64,000 bases of DNA, taken from assembly GCA_014529385.2 (NCBI GenBank), contig CM043956.1:64796620-64860619 (forward strand), written 5' to 3'. Each line of letters opens with the position of its first letter. The first letter of the stretch is position 1. The DNA is from Adiantum capillus-veneris (Eukaryota > Streptophyta > Polypodiopsida > Polypodiales > Pteridaceae). The position numbers and the translations under genes are program-made. The notes beneath the pieces are model-generated. The model ran no database searches. It had not been told where the DNA came from and saw only the letters and a program-made list of their open reading frames with translations. Of this stretch, positions 1 through 12,546 are shown one piece after another.

Positions 1-499
1 GCGATCTTCCCACGAGCTTGTTTTGCTTGTAAGTAGCACAAACGGTGTCTGTTTTCAAGAATCAAGTACTTTATGGAACGAGGGCGCGATTAGCTATGCA
101 TAGATGTTCATAGACTGAGGTTTTTCACACTTTTAGGTAATGACCCGTGAGTCTATTGCGTCTATATTCTAGATAACTAGGGTTATAATCTGGTGAGATT
201 AGACTTATAGGTAAGTGTATCCTAGTGAGGGGATAGTGCATAGCAAGTTTGAAGTGATTCAGAGCTCATTTGATGTGTAAACGGTGTTATGAGCGTTTAG
301 GGATAGAGTGGGTTGGAGTTAACAAGGATTAGTGATTGATGCATCATAGAAGTGTGTATGTGTAGGTTGGTCTTAGCCTGAGAAGCTAACGAGATTGCCT
401 CTGTGCATTTACGGGTTAGTCGTGTCACCGGATGACAAGTAAGTATGTTGTCTGTGTTGTGATGTGAGCATGAACAGAGGAGTAGTTAGCCCTAAAACA
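1..499 (+). repeat. T1 5' LTR, 3' portion (cut by the window edge)
   Basis: Non-coding DNA ending in AAAACA just before a tRNA-Asp-type primer site at 501, as expected for the U5 end of a plus-strand LTR. The LTR start lies left of the window, so its length and target duplication cannot be seen. I found no clear similarity to the T2 LTR apart from the CA end, so T1 and T2 may be different subfamilies. Confidence 0.6.
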
Positions 500-500
500 C

Positions 501-518
501 TGGCGCTGCTGCCGGGGA
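501..518 (+). other. Primer binding site, tRNA-Asp type (T1)
   Basis: TGGCGCTGCTGCCGGGGA begins one base after the LTR terminus. It matches the complement of the plant tRNA-Asp(GTC) 3' end at 16 of 18 positions. Asp primers are known from plant Athila and Tat lineages. T2 has the same type of site with one mismatch. Confidence 0.7.
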
Positions 519-1879
519 CACAAGAGCTTAAGTAGGGAGATCTACATCACTCGTGTGATGGTTAGCTTACTTTAGTTTAGACTAGAGAGAGCTTAGTTTA
601 AAGAGAATATCCAGGAGAGGGTATCCTGAGGTCTAGTGAAAAGCTACGAAGCCTGTGACTTGCCGAGGGTCTACGACTAGTTAGAGTTAGTTAGGTAGGA
701 TAAGGTGAAGTTAGGATTAATGGTTTTGAGTTCTAAGTGATGTTTGTGTGCGAATAGTGTAGAAAAACGCTGTAAAAATGCAAAACAAACAAAGAGAAGA
801 AACAACGACGCTGTTTGCTTGCCTTGAAAGCAAAACCCACATCATCCACTCTTCAAGGGTGTGAATAGTGTAGGCATTTGGATTTATAATCGAGTGCTTA
901 AAAAAACGCTAAAATTGTGACAAAACCAACCAAAAGAAACAAGGGAATGCCAAAAGAAAACACTAGGTAAACCTAAAGAGGCCAAGAAGAGATATAACCA
1001 CTAGCCTTGGGTAAGATTGTGTCATGATTGTACAATTGTTGTTCACAAGTTTCAGTTTGAATTGTCAAATCAACTTTGTATCATTTTAATGCATTTGAGC
1101 TGTGAAATTGCCATAGAAGAGCAAAATTGACAAGTGCTTGGGTCTAAGGTCAAAAGGAGTCTAAATTGCATGAAACTTGAGGAATAGTCTTCTGATAGCA
1201 TAAGGGACCCATCTGGCTGAAAACAGTAGGAAAATCACTTCTCAGATAGTCTCAAGTTGTGGACCTCATCTTGCAAAACCCTCCTAGGGTTAGCTTGAGC
1301 TTGACTTAAATAGCACACAAACAAAATTTCAAGGTGTTTGGAACACTAAAAGTGAGTCTTAAGACCTAGACAAAGTATCAAGCTCTGACAAACACTAAAA
1401 TTGGTCTAAAACTCAGACCAAGTGTCCAAATTGCATGAAACTTGAGGAATAGACTCATGAGAGTAAGGGGAACCCAAGGGTGAATTCACAATTTTGATGT
1501 GAGCCAAATTGCATTCTGCCTATTCTATCACGACAGACTCAGGATCTGTTGATTTTGGCATTTTTTGAAAATTGTGACTACACAGCACAAATAAGCTCTT
1601 CACCTAGATCCCAACCTTCATTTCAAATCTACAATTTGACTACCAGAAGACCCTAAGACATTCAGTGGGGAGAAAATGCAAAATTTCTCAGAGTGACCAG
1701 TGTCATAGAAAATTGATATTTGTTGTACATAATTGAAAAAATTTATTCAACGGTTCAAAGACAACCCTTGTGAACATACTAACCATACATGTGTAGATTC
1801 CAAAAGGAGATCATCACATAGCTACATAGGCAGGAGAAGTCCAGGTAAGCTTTAAGTTTGCATTACAGCTTTGAGTCTT
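519..1879 (+). other. T1 untranslated leader
   Basis: About 1.36 kb without a convincing gene between primer site and gag. A short segment recurs about 268 bp apart (near 1164 and 1432, core ATTGCATGAAACTTGAGG), hinting at a decayed tandem array. T2 also carries a repeated leader of similar period (about 272 bp), but without obvious sequence identity in the matching orientation. Confidence 0.5.
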
Positions 1880-3200
1880 ATGTATTTAAGGTCAGGAGCC
1901 TTTTTTAAGTCAGGAGCTAAAAGTGTCAAAAGTCAAGTAAGCACCACATCCACTAAGGAGAGTGTAACTCAGACAAGGCTAGACCCATTAGCACCGATCA
2001 TTGAGGAGGGTAGTGATACTGACACTTCATCAGATAAGTCCTTCTTCATGATGCGGAGTCAACAGCTAGGAGGTTTCTCCGGTGACGGACCAATGCTAAG
2101 AGGAAGTACCTCCCAGAACCCTTTGAAAGATGCCAAGTTCACTATAATCTTCTTAGAAGGAACAAACTCTAGGGGATCCCTAGTTTATTCTGACTATCGG
2201 GGACGCAAGTGTATTTGTATAGAAGAAAGACCATCTCAGAGACTAGAGATAATTCAAGTCTATGATGATGGAGATAGATTCCGAGATGAAAAGGGGAACC
2301 ACTATCTGATAGTTAGCAACCAGGAGGATTACAATAGATATGGAGATAATGTGGCAAAAGGAAAAATGGTCCAAGAAACTCAAGAACCGCCTCTAAAAAT
2401 TGATCGACCTAGAGCTCTTTTTATGTATGATAAAAAAACAACCAGGGTCTCTATCTATAATGAGAATGTGGGAATTTACAAGCATGAGAGCGAGAGAGTA
2501 GTCTCTTATTTTCAATGCAAAGAACCCTACCCAAATGAATTAAGTAGAGACAAGGTTCTTTATTCATTGTCTTATGAAATTTCTATTAGGAAGTATATCA
2601 TTTTTGTTGACAGGTATGGCGAGAATACAAACGCATCCTCCTAGAGGAGGTAGAAAAGGCAACAGGTCCAGAAACATCAACATATGACCTCGAGGAAGTA
2701 CACAAGGTCCACCTATACCCCTAGCAAGTCAACAAATCCATTTTCAGAAGAGTACGAGGCAAAATCACATTCTAACCGACAACAGACGTTCAACTACCAG
2801 AACCAACAAGCAACCCAACCATCATTGTAGGCATGGCTTCAACAAAGTGAGACATTAGAACAAAACCAAAACAGAGATGGTTATCCAGCTGCAAGAGGGC
2901 TAAGAGATTTACAAGAACCACCACTCTATTCACAATATCAAGGTGAGAGTAAGACAAAAACTCAACAATTGACACAGCCTAGAAGACAACCCATAGAACG
3001 AGCTCGAAGAGATGAACCACCTCTTACAAAAACCATCAAAAATTATGGATTAGGGGCACCTCTTGGAGAGGAACCCTCCCACTACCGAAGACCAGAGGAG
3101 GTTTATCGAGTAGAACAAGGAGAACCAATGATGAGATTTTTAGACCATCGTAGAATTAGACCTTCTCAGGTGCAAAAATGGGTAAACAAGAAATACACAG
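1880..3200 (+). pseudogene. T1 gag, N-terminal part (interrupted by G1)
   Basis: An open frame runs from 1871 to 2644; the first ATG is at 1880 and gives MYLRSG, a typical start for plant Gypsy gag. Several stops follow, then a second in-family stretch at 2969-3200 ending in VNKKY. The aligned T2 gag has CVKKKYDG there and continues into the main gag domain. In T1 the continuation (DHVATF...) lies at 15029, so gag was split by G1. The N-terminal region is rich in charged and polar residues and has no recognised domain. Call as gag rests on position after leader and primer site and on the T2 alignment. Confidence 0.65.
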
Positions 3201-6200
3201 TGTGAGCGGGATTGAAACACACAAAACGCCTCTATAATGACCTGACACACACTCTTGAAATGATACACACACACACACACTATGGGGCACCACTCCGCTT
3301 ACACAATCCACCTGGCCGAGACAGGGAGTACACCAATGGAGTGAGAGGAGAGAGACTTCCCACTTGCCCACTCAACACAGAGATACACACATACGCACAC
3401 ACCCAAAAAACTCAGCTCAAAAGAGGAGATTTTTTGATGTTTAGATACAAATGAGCTTGGGCCAATACCAATGGGGCAAATAGTCTACACAGTGAGTGGC
3501 ATAAAATGGTAACCATCTTTTTGCAACATTTGTCAGCCTACTCAACGTCCTCTTCCTCATATGTGTATATATTTTTCTACACTATTAAGTTATCTAGAGT
3601 AAATTTCCCCTTTTCGTTTAACCTTTGTGGCGACACATACATTATAATCTTCCCAAAAATGTCACCTTAGTCATATATTTATATTACCACCCTTTTCTTT
3701 TTTGCTTTGCAAATAGAATAAGCATACAATAACCAACTATATACCCCCAAACTTTCTTACCTCTTGTGAATTAATAGTAGAAAAATAATATATCCATCTT
3801 CCACCCCATATAGATAAATTCCCATGGAAATCAACTCTCCACTTGTCTTTACCAAAGATTATGGTCCCTCTCTACAAGTCTTCTATGCCCCCTACATAGG
3901 TGACCCAATATCTCTTAAGAATATACATATAGTTTCTCTCCTTTCAAAAAGACTCCAATTGTATATTCTTTTCACAAGCAAATAATATTGGGCCCTCCTC
4001 TATTTGTTTAAGCATCATAGCCTTTTGAAAAAGCATGATTCCCCTTGGATGCATACAAGCAAAGGGCCCATACAAGAAGACTTGGAAGCAAAAGGTTCCC
4101 TAGCCTAGTGTGGACCTTCCAAACCGAATTCCTTGGTGCATGGGCGTGAAGAATAGTCCAAATTCATATCAAACATGTTGAGAAGGTCAATTTTGCCTTT
4201 TGAAGCATGTCATTCCGACCTACAGGTAAAAAGTTATGGTCAAAATAGTGTAAATCTTTCAGATTCGCAGCAAAAGGGAACTGTAAATCAAGTAAATCAA
4301 GAGGGTGAGATCTTATTTTTCCCCTACTCATCTTCTAGAAGAGCAATGAGTGTTCAAGGTCACTTGCATGTGATGGGACCAACCTAAAGATGCTTTCTAA
4401 ATGCCAAGACAGACAAGTTGAGATACCCCGCAGGAGCCACCCGTAGGGCCTCATGGTGGGGGCCCACCTACATTATGCACCCCTATGGAGCCTTCATGGT
4501 CTAAACTGATATTTTTGGTGAATAAATAGTCCCCTTTATGTCCAATATTCAATGAGTGGTCAAAGGACATTTAATTAGGTCTAATCACTTACTCTAATTA
4601 AGTGTAGCATAATCTCACTCCTACACAACTATAAATAGCCCCCTTGGAGAGACTCAAGGACACACACCTATATTTTCAACTTCATGTTGTTTCTTGATCA
4701 ATAGTAGAGAAACCCCAACTCTCCCTCTTTCACATCCTCCCTCCTAACCCTCCTCTTTGGAGGAAGTGCAAACTCTATTCTCCACTCTTTCCATTCTACA
4801 ATCTCTTACTCCATCAACCCAGTAAATCATTTGTAGCACCTCAATAACTTGTAAATACATCATGATCTCTCTCATGGTTATGTTAATGATCATGAAATCA
4901 CCTTCAAAACTTTCAAGTGTCGCAATTCGTGATGGTTAGCCAGCGTCTGTCCTCCCCTTAAAAGGTGTGCGAGAAATCAAGTAAGTGTTCTATTCTCAGT
5001 TTACCATTGGTTTGTTTCTCCACACTTATTCAATTGGTCTAAAGAAATTTCTCACTCCAACTCTCTTTTGCTTCATTACATATGCATGTGGCTACCTCTC
5101 ATGGTGATTTTATTTGTGTCACGGCATTGCATAGATGGAGATGAGCTCTCTATGCAAAGTGTGTTAGTTTGATGTAAGTGATTCTCTTGTGTGTTTGAGA
5201 GGCAAGTCTTGTGCGCATGATTTTTTTATGAGTGCTTGAGAGAGGAAGAGTTTGGATGTATTATGGGTATTCTTATGGGGAGAAGGTGAATGCTATTCCA
5301 CAAATTGCATATTTCATTTTGATGCACGGCATTGGGTTGCATAATCGTTGATGGTGTTCAAGTGTCCAAAGTGTATATAGAGTAAGGGGGTTTTCAAAGT
5401 GTGTTGCTTGAGTGGGTGAGTGCAAGTGTTATTTTGATTGGTTTCCTTCTCCACTCCCAAAAGACGGTGGTGCCCCAAGTAGTGTGTGTACCTCTTTACA
5501 AACATTTTTTGAGGGTAGGCCCATTGGTTTGGGTTTAGAGGCCCCATTTCAAAAAGCTCGCCCTCAACAGTATTGAAGAAATACACCAGATACAACCACA
5601 AGTTAAGTAGAGGCTTCACTCACCGAAGAAGATTACACAAAAAAAACAACAGAAAAATAGTGAGGAATTTGGAAAAATGGACAGCGCTATTGCGTCCGGA
5701 ACGGCCCAAAACCCAAGTCTACAATGTCAAAGTGCTCAAATTTTGACCTCGGATGAGCAGTTTACGGCCAAAACAGGCTCCAAAATGAGCAAAAACACAG
5801 TTGCGGATGTTCCTCCTCTATTCTCTACATTTTTTCTGGTCTTCTCTCAGTTTTTTCAGTTCCCACACTTAGATTTTTTAGTTGGGCACCCTTGGCCTTT
5901 TAGATGACCTCAAACGGACCCCGAACAGGCCAAAAACTGACCTCGCAATGCATAGTTGTCACCGTTTTGCATCATCCGCACACCTGGCACTCATTTCTTT
6001 TCAATAATGCATCCCACCACCACGTGGATTGTCCCCAAAAAGTGGTCCTAATGATGACCTTTTTGCATAACTCTCACAAGAAAACACCCACGTTGCGTCC
6101 GTATTCATCCACGTGCAAATATTGACCCCGTTCGGCCTCATGACGCCACTAGATGCCATCTGACGCACCTGCTTATCTCATTTCATCGACCCACGGATAG

Positions 6201-6425
6201 CTTCCTCGAGAAGTTTTACGCACTACGAACTCCTCCTTATTGTAGAAAAAACACACTGGTACTGATAATAGTGAAAATCGCTGCAGTATGTACACCCTGT
6301 CCTACCTGTACACACGTGGGCCCCACGTAACCACCTGGCTATGGAAATTGGGCAATCCTTTATTCGATGCACCATGCATGTGTATGTACATATGTGCAAT
6401 CCCTTGCTCCAAAAAACTCCTGACA
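3201..6425 (-). repeat. G1 3' LTR, split by a solo LTR
   Basis: On plus it runs from TGTGAGCGGG at 3201 to CTCCTGACA at 6425, the reverse of the G LTR ends TGTCAGGAG...CCCGCCCACA. Removing the insertion at 3493-5566 and one 4-bp duplication leaves about 1147 bp, against 1144 bp in G5. It holds GT/AC simple repeats in the U5 part. It is joined directly to T1 gag on the left. Confidence 0.85.
3493..5566. mobile_element. Solo LTR inserted in the G1 LTR
   Basis: This 2074-bp block starts TGAGTGGC and ends GCCCTCA, giving imperfect terminal inverted repeats of the TG...CA kind. It is flanked by ACAG (3489-3492 and 5567-5570), a 4-bp duplication of the LTR sequence found uninterrupted in the other G LTRs. 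No coding region is seen. CTATAAATAG near 4630 is a good TATA box, which with the CAAT/AT-rich upstream part suggests a promoter-bearing LTR read on plus. The family is not recognised. The usual duplication is 4-6 bp; a fifth base may have mutated. Confidence 0.7.
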
Positions 6426-6453
6426 TAATTTGCCCATCCCCTAGCCTGCTAGA

Positions 6454-7102
6454 TCATTCATGATAAGCAGCAGCAAAGAGAGATATGAGACTCGCCGCAT
6501 CACAGGTCTCCTCATCCCTCACCAACACTGCTTGATCCACAGACAACTCATCTTGCTCCACCATCATCAATCTAGCATGATAAAATTTAAGACGCAATCC
6601 ATTTACCCTTGACTTATGTAGAACACCATCCAGGTTAGCCAGCTGATATGTGCCATTTGGAAAACACTCCACTACCTTGAAAGGGCCTTCCCACTTAATT
6701 TGAAACTTCTTTTGGAAGGTGTTGTCCAGCTTACTATTGTAGCGCAAAACCAAGTCATGTTTCTTGATACCCTTACTTTTGACCTTTTCATTTATCTTTG
6801 CCAAAGCCTTATCCTGCATCTGCCTAATGCTCCAATGCGCTCATCCTATCCAACTGAACCTCTTGTAACAACTCACCATTGAATCTTTCATTAAAGCCAT
6901 TACACTGCGGGTAATAAGGAGTGGTATGCTGGTGCCTAATCTTCATCTTTGCGCATAAGAAGTCTAGCAGTTTAGCTCTAAATCCTGGCCCCTTATCTGA
7001 AAGTAGCTCTAATGGCACCCCAAACTTGCAACATATTTCATCATACACAAATTTTGCCACATCCTTTGCAGTGATCATTTTTCTGCTATAGCCTCTGCCC
7101 AT
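6454..7102 (-). pseudogene. G1 integrase C-terminal half
   Basis: Frames 7102-6824 and 6819-6454 show LLSDKGPGF (second Asp), NERFNGE (catalytic Glu) and the GPF motif KWEGPFKVVE. Directly after NGELL the sequence jumps to QEVQLDRMSALEH, missing about 70 residues present in G5 (the LWAYRTSVKTGTGF region). A stop and frameshift follow. This internal deletion makes G1 integrase-dead. Confidence 0.8.
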
Positions 7103-8185
7103 CTAGAGAGATAGTCCACTGCCGTCAAAATATAGCTTTTGCCCCTGCTTGTGATAGGTAACGGGCCTATTGCATCAATCCCCCACTTTTCAAACACATC
7201 AAACGCCATAATGGTTTTTCGTAGCCCTGGCTTCAACACTCTCTTCCCAAATGCTTGACACCTATTGCAAGACCTACACCAATGGTGAACATCCTTTTGC
7301 AAACTGGGCCATACATACCCCTCTTGCAAAATCTTATGCAAGGTGATCTTTAGAGCAAAATGGACACCACATGCGCCTTCATGATTCTCTTCCAGCACTC
7401 TGTAAAGCTCCTCCCGCCAAGGTACACGTCTCAATATGAGATCAGCCCCTTTCATGTATAAGACATCACCAATCAATTTGTACCTGTATGCTCTACGCAC
7501 AAAGCCATACTTCTTAGACTTCTGAATCTCATTTGGAATGATTCCTGTTAGAAAAAACTCCTCTTCTTGAGCCAAACTTTCCCGGACATGATAAAGAGGT
7601 AAAGTGGTCCTCAACACAAATACCTCCCCAATCATGCCTTGAGCTGCTTCATGTGTCTCTCCATTTAGAGCACGTTCAATGTGTCTGATGCTCCATGCTT
7701 TGAAACTTTTTAACAGGCCTTTAATTCTGAAGCACATTTCCTTCAATGAGGTGTTCTTGCTCTTCCACATACCCAGCACTTGCTTCACCCCTAACAAGGC
7801 ATCACCTTTTATGCTCAACCTTCGAACCCCATGCTTCAAACAAATGTGTAATCCGGCTTCCAAAGTAGCATATTCAGCCTCATTGTTACTATGAGCATCC
7901 AATTTGAACCCTCTCTTGCATACTAGCTTCCCCTCTGGATCATAAAGTGCTATACCCCTTGAAGGCGCATCATGGCTCTTTCTATATGAACCATCAAAGA
8001 ACAACATCTTCCTTAACAATAAGGGGATTCTCCTTATAGGTCAACAAATCAGCTAGGGTATCCCTTGTACTATCTTCCACTAGAAAAGAGAACTCAAACT
8101 CTTGAAGCTCAATTACCCATTTCTTCACAACATTTGACATATTAGTGCCATTAATTAACTGTGGAAAAAAGGCATAACTCGTCAA
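7075..8185 (-). pseudogene. G1 RNase H and integrase N-terminal half
   Basis: Two overlapping frames (8185-7994 and 8019-7075) carry the end of the first RNase H, the added RNase H (FFDGSYRKSHD, NNEAEYATLEAG, IKGDALLG), the integrase zinc-binding HX6H...CX2C region and the first catalytic Asp (WGIDAIGP). A frameshift joins them. Compare G5, where this is continuous. Confidence 0.8.
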
Positions 8186-8748
8186 GAAAACAAAAGGTCG
8201 TGGTAGTAAGTAATGACGAAATCGTCGACAAGCAAAAACACACTAGCCATCACTAGCTCTACTTCCGAGAACTTTCTCTCCGCTACCAACTTCACTCGGC
8301 TTGCACAATACACTGGCCTCATATAATGGCTTCCCTTCCCCTTTTGCAATAGCATGGCTCCAATGGCATCATCCCCTACTGATGGATTTACATAAAAAAT
8401 CTTCTCCCAATCAGGAGCCTACATGGCTGACAGCCCCCCTAACACCTCTTTCACCTCTTAAAACACTTCTTCACACTTGTCATCCCACTGCAATGGATCA
8501 TGCTTTGCCACTTGTTGTAATGGATAAAGAAGCTACGAAGACAATGGAATAAACCGTGCCATGTACTTCACTTTGTGTATGAAGGTTGCCAATTGCTTTG
8601 TACTCGTAGGTGATGGAAGAAGAATAATAGACTTAACCTTGTCTGGATCAGCCTCAATGCCATTTTCTGACACCATATGGCCCAATAACTTCACCCTTGG
8701 CTATGCTAGATGACATTTCTTGGGATTTAGTTGTCCTCCACATTCATC

Positions 8749-10221
8749 TTATCGAGCCAATACCATCTGCAGCTTCTCATGATGTTCAACCCTACTGTTG
8801 TAGACACAGAAGTCATCCATGAAATCTTTAACACAACTACCAATGAATGGTTCCAATACCCAATTTGCTCTCTCTTGATAGAAAGATGGTCCATTTGACA
8901 ACCCAAATGGTAATACTGTGTAGCAATAACAGCCCCATGGCGTAATAAAAGTTGTCTTTGTGCGGTCTTTAAGAGCAATCTTCAATTGAAAATAGCCTGA
9001 AAAACCATCACACACACTGTACCTCTCATAACCTGCCACTGAATCCAAGATCTGATCAATGAATGGAAGAGGATATGGGTTCTTCTTAGTGGCTGCATTT
9101 AAGGGTTTAAAATCTACACAAATTCTCCACTTTCCATCCTTCTTTGGACTGACCACTACTGGACTCACCCATTCTGTGGTCTCCACTTGAACTATAAACC
9201 CTACCTTCAATAACTTTTCCACCTCTTCTCGCAAGGCTTCCATTTTCTCTTGACCCATCCTTCTTAGCCTTTGCCGTACTGGGTTAACACCTTCTTTCAG
9301 CTCTATATGCATCTCTTTGCCCTTGAACCCTCTGATCTCTTCATATGAAGTAATGAACAAATCAGGAAAACTAGCCAGCATTTGCAAATATATCTCCTTC
9401 TCCATAGTTGAGAGGTCTCCACTGATCATTTGTGTCATAAATTCCTGCTCCTTTGACAATTCAACCTTGGTTTGCATCAGCCCTTCACTTTCATCTTCAA
9501 CTTCATTCGCAAATGCAACTAAACCAGACTCCTGGATTTCTTTATCTATCAAAAGAAATGCAACATCAGCATCCTCATCACTGCTGGTAGTGTTATCATT
9601 GTCCTCATCTGTCACCGTGGAATAGTCTTCATCACTAGACTCATCCTCATCTTCATAAAGCTCCTCTAATCGTTTCCTTGTGTCCATATTATAAAGCTTC
9701 TTGATACATGTGTTTCCATAGAGGCTAATCGTACCATGTCGCCAATCTTGAACAGCTCCCACTGCACGTAACCATGGTCTACCCAGTATAATAGGATATG
9801 CTCCCAACCCTGCTGCCATCACATGAAAATCAACCACTGCCTTTGCATCATATGCCTCCACTTCTAAGCTCTTTACAACACCCAAGCATTTTACTTTTTG
9901 ATGGTTTGCCAATCTGATCCGAGACCCTGACACCCCAGCCACTATGAGACCCATCTTCTCTACGCATGAGTGTGTTATGACGCATATTTGGGCTCCTCCA
10001 TCCACATAACCTTGTCCCAAATTTTTCCTTTTATGCCACACATCTACTATTGGACAAATGTTTGGTAGCTCATCCGTTGCCAACACCTTTACTGAACCTC
10101 TCTCTGGCTCTTTCTCCATTGGGTTAACCATCCTCTTCCACTGTCGCTTTAGCTTAGGCACCATCTCTATAAGCTGCCCAAAAGTAACATCTGCCTTCCT
10201 GCTCGTTAGATCCTCCTTCAA
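8749..10221 (-). pseudogene. G1 protease and reverse transcriptase
   Basis: The frame is the same as gag after the TGA. Protease shows YVDGGAQICVI and the flap-side YPIILGRPWL. A very acidic linker (DEDESSDEDYS...) leads to RT with KDGKWRICVDFKPLN, the LPFGLSNGPS motif and the catalytic FMDD. The frame breaks soon after FMDD near 8749, where a stop replaces the G5 glutamine codon downstream. Non-functional as it stands. Confidence 0.85.
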
Positions 10222-10272
10222 GTCATAGCTTAATTGCCCATCCCCTAGTGGAAAATCTGAAACATGAAACTT

Positions 10273-11496
10273 TCAACGAGGTCTCCTTTTTCTCTTGGCC
10301 TTGACATCCTCGCCTTCATGGCTCTTTCCTTTCTTCTTACTAGGACCTGGGGCACTTCTTCCTTCCTTATCCTTTGTGGTCCTCTTCCCAATAGGCATCA
10401 CTAATGTATCCTCTAGCTTTGATGCCTTCTCCAAGGTGACTACACTTAGAACTTTTGTTTTTCCCTTTTCCTCTTGGGTTAATCCACTGGTTCCTTCATC
10501 TCCCTTAATTTCAATGCCATAATCATTTGACCTAGTTAACACCTGTCTTGGCAATGGATACATGTCTCCCCCCATCCTTGGTGGCTTATCACATTGCGGG
10601 CTGATGTGACCCAACTCTCCACAGTTGTAACATGTGGACATCTGCCTCCAAAACCTACCATTGATTTTTACAACACCATTCCTAGGCCTTTCTTCACCTC
10701 CTGGCTGATTTGCAAACCTCCCTCGACCTTGATTATTTCCCACTTGACCTAGCATGTTTAGGCTGAGATTGTTCATCAAATCTACCACTTGCCTCATGTC
10801 TTGCCTTAGCCCATTATCTTGCACCGATGTAGTGACCACTGTTGGCATAACCTGAGTAGTAACAAGAACCACTAGTTCATGATGAACCCCTGACATGCGA
10901 CCTTGTAAAGACTCTATAGGCTGAAATTCAGACCTCATGGGCAAAGACTCCACCCTTAACTGGCTCATTTTCCTCAACTTCCACTCTTTTTTCCTTGCTC
11001 CCTCAAGTGCATCTTCATATGTCCTAGGCTTCTTTAGCTCCACTCTCCAACGTATATTCTCCCAAAGACCAGCCAAGAACTTGTCCTTCTTCATCATGTC
11101 AGGCGGGGGTACCTGTGGTGCTAAGGCCTTGCACATCCGCTCGCATGCCAATGAGAACTTACGTATGTACGCATCTACTGGCTCACCTTCCTTTTGCACC
11201 AAACCTTGTACTTCTTGCCACACTTTGTCAGGATCTTCTATCTTCACAAACTCCACTTCCAACCCATGCCTTAGATTGTCCCAACTCAATTTTACAGGTG
11301 GATTAGCCACACACAACTCCTCTTCAAATGCTTTGGACCAAACTCGTGCATCACTCTTCAAACAAATTTGGAGAAGACATAACATCTGCGCAGGGTCATG
11401 AATATGGTTGCTAATGCAGGCAACCTCCATCTTTTCCAAAAAATCTTCCACATCTTCATCACTTCTTCCATGAAACTCCAGATAAGAGAAAGCCAT
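10273..11496 (-). pseudogene. G1 gag
   Basis: First ATG on minus is at 11496 (MAFSYLEFHG) in a good GCCATGG context; the open frame upstream has no ATG. The first two thirds form a retrotransposon gag (capsid-like) domain with WDNLRHGLEVEF; the zinc knuckle CYNCGELGHISPQC follows, then a Lys/Arg-rich tail. The frame ends at a TGA where G5 has CGA, a CpG-type transition, after which the same frame continues into the protease. So gag and pol were originally one frame. Confidence 0.85.
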
Positions 11497-11599
11497 GGCT
11501 ACCCAAGTTACAATGCTTTGAGAACCCCTTTGAACACACGTGCAAGAACCCAAGACTTTTGACTAACTCAATTCCCAGAAACTTCAATAGAGCTCAACT

Positions 11600-11818
11600 T
11601 CAGATAAGGACAAACACATGCACACCAAATGAATTTTCATAGTTGATCATTGGAATTACAACAGGTAAAGGACATTCCAGTATCTCCCTTAATCTTCTTG
11701 GCTCGAACATAAAGACTATGCGCTGCTGGAAAAAAATCTTCCTGGACACATGAACATTTATATGGATTCTTTGAGTTAAATGAAAAGGAGTGAATTGAGG
11801 GCCATTTTGATCATCCAT
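11600..11818 (-). CDS. G1 copy of the leader ORF (homologue of 29903-30121)
   Basis: A 72-codon ATG frame (MDDQNGPQFTPF...) ends with TGA at 11600; the open frame extends eight codons upstream. Against the G5 copy the 80-codon open region has no indel, 13 synonymous and 4 amino-acid-changing differences. It lies about 100 bp upstream of gag. The product is not recognised. Survival of this frame in a copy whose gag-pol is broken may just reflect recent decay. Confidence 0.5.
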   Translation of the reverse strand: MDDQNGPQFTPFHLTQRIHINVHVSRKIFFQQRIVFMFEPRRLREILECPLPVVIPMINYENSFGVHVFVLI

Positions 11819-12520
11819 TAAAGCCAACCATGCAGCTCCCAAGAAGGCACACCTGAATTATCCTCTGATTTTGCCAAAATTTTAGCAGCATCATAGCATA
11901 AATGGCTCAAAAGACCAAAAAACCAGCCATCACAACTCGGAATAATTTTGGCAGAGTTTCCCCAGAAGTAGAGCAGTAGGAACCCAAAATATAGAGTGTA
12001 TATGTATGCATAAACTGTCAACAATAGAACCCGAGCATCAAATAGGACTCACTAGTACATAGCCTATGGCGAGGTCATGAAAAGGGTGCTCCAGCTACCT
12101 GTATCACCGAAAGGATCTCCACATTTTAGAATCCCCCAGCTCAATAAAATCTCACTCTATCGACCCTCACACGAAGGCTAATGCAAATCGCGTATAGTCA
12201 AGTCTCAGAAATGACTATCTTCCAGACCAAGTCTCAGAAATGGTTGGGACTACCAAATAAAACCATATATGGCTCCACAAAGGCGTACCATGGCAGTTTC
12301 CACAAGTAACGTACAATCCAACAGAAAATACGTCAAATAGGCGCCAAGTGATGCATACCCACAACAACTGTAAGTGACACCAATGCTAGTATATCACTGT
12401 ACTCCAGCTACCTGTACCTGTGTGAATCACCTGTACTTGTACCTGTCCCTATAACCTGTAACTTGTAATCTGCAACCTGTAATCCCGAATCTCGAATCTC
12501 GAAGCTTGAAGCTCGAAGAA

Positions 12521-12540
12521 CATCCTCCGTGGGGGCGCCA
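12521..12540 (-). other. G1 primer binding site
   Basis: On minus, TGGCGCCCCCACGGAGGATG begins six bases inside the 5' LTR end. The same site follows the G5 5' LTR at 29164. TGGCGCC is the standard opening of several plant element primer sites; I could not assign the tRNA species. Confidence 0.6.
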
Positions 12541-12546
12541 AAAGAA

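Larger units (their letters stand above)
6426..12546 (-). mobile_element. G1 Ty3/Gypsy internal region (degenerate copy)
   Basis: A decayed copy of the element intact at G5. Order on minus: primer site, leader, gag, protease-RT, RNase H, integrase, then a purine-rich stretch before the 3' LTR. Stops and frameshifts break it into at least five frames, and about 70 codons of integrase are deleted. It was probably inserted in T1 gag; the left junction is clean, but the right LTR region is rearranged, so no target duplication can be shown. Confidence 0.85.

Noticed and set aside
1140-1500. Similarity of the T1 leader repeats to the T2 leader repeats (GATGAAACTTG-like core)
   Set aside because: The match is short and in the opposite orientation relative to the elements, so it may be chance.
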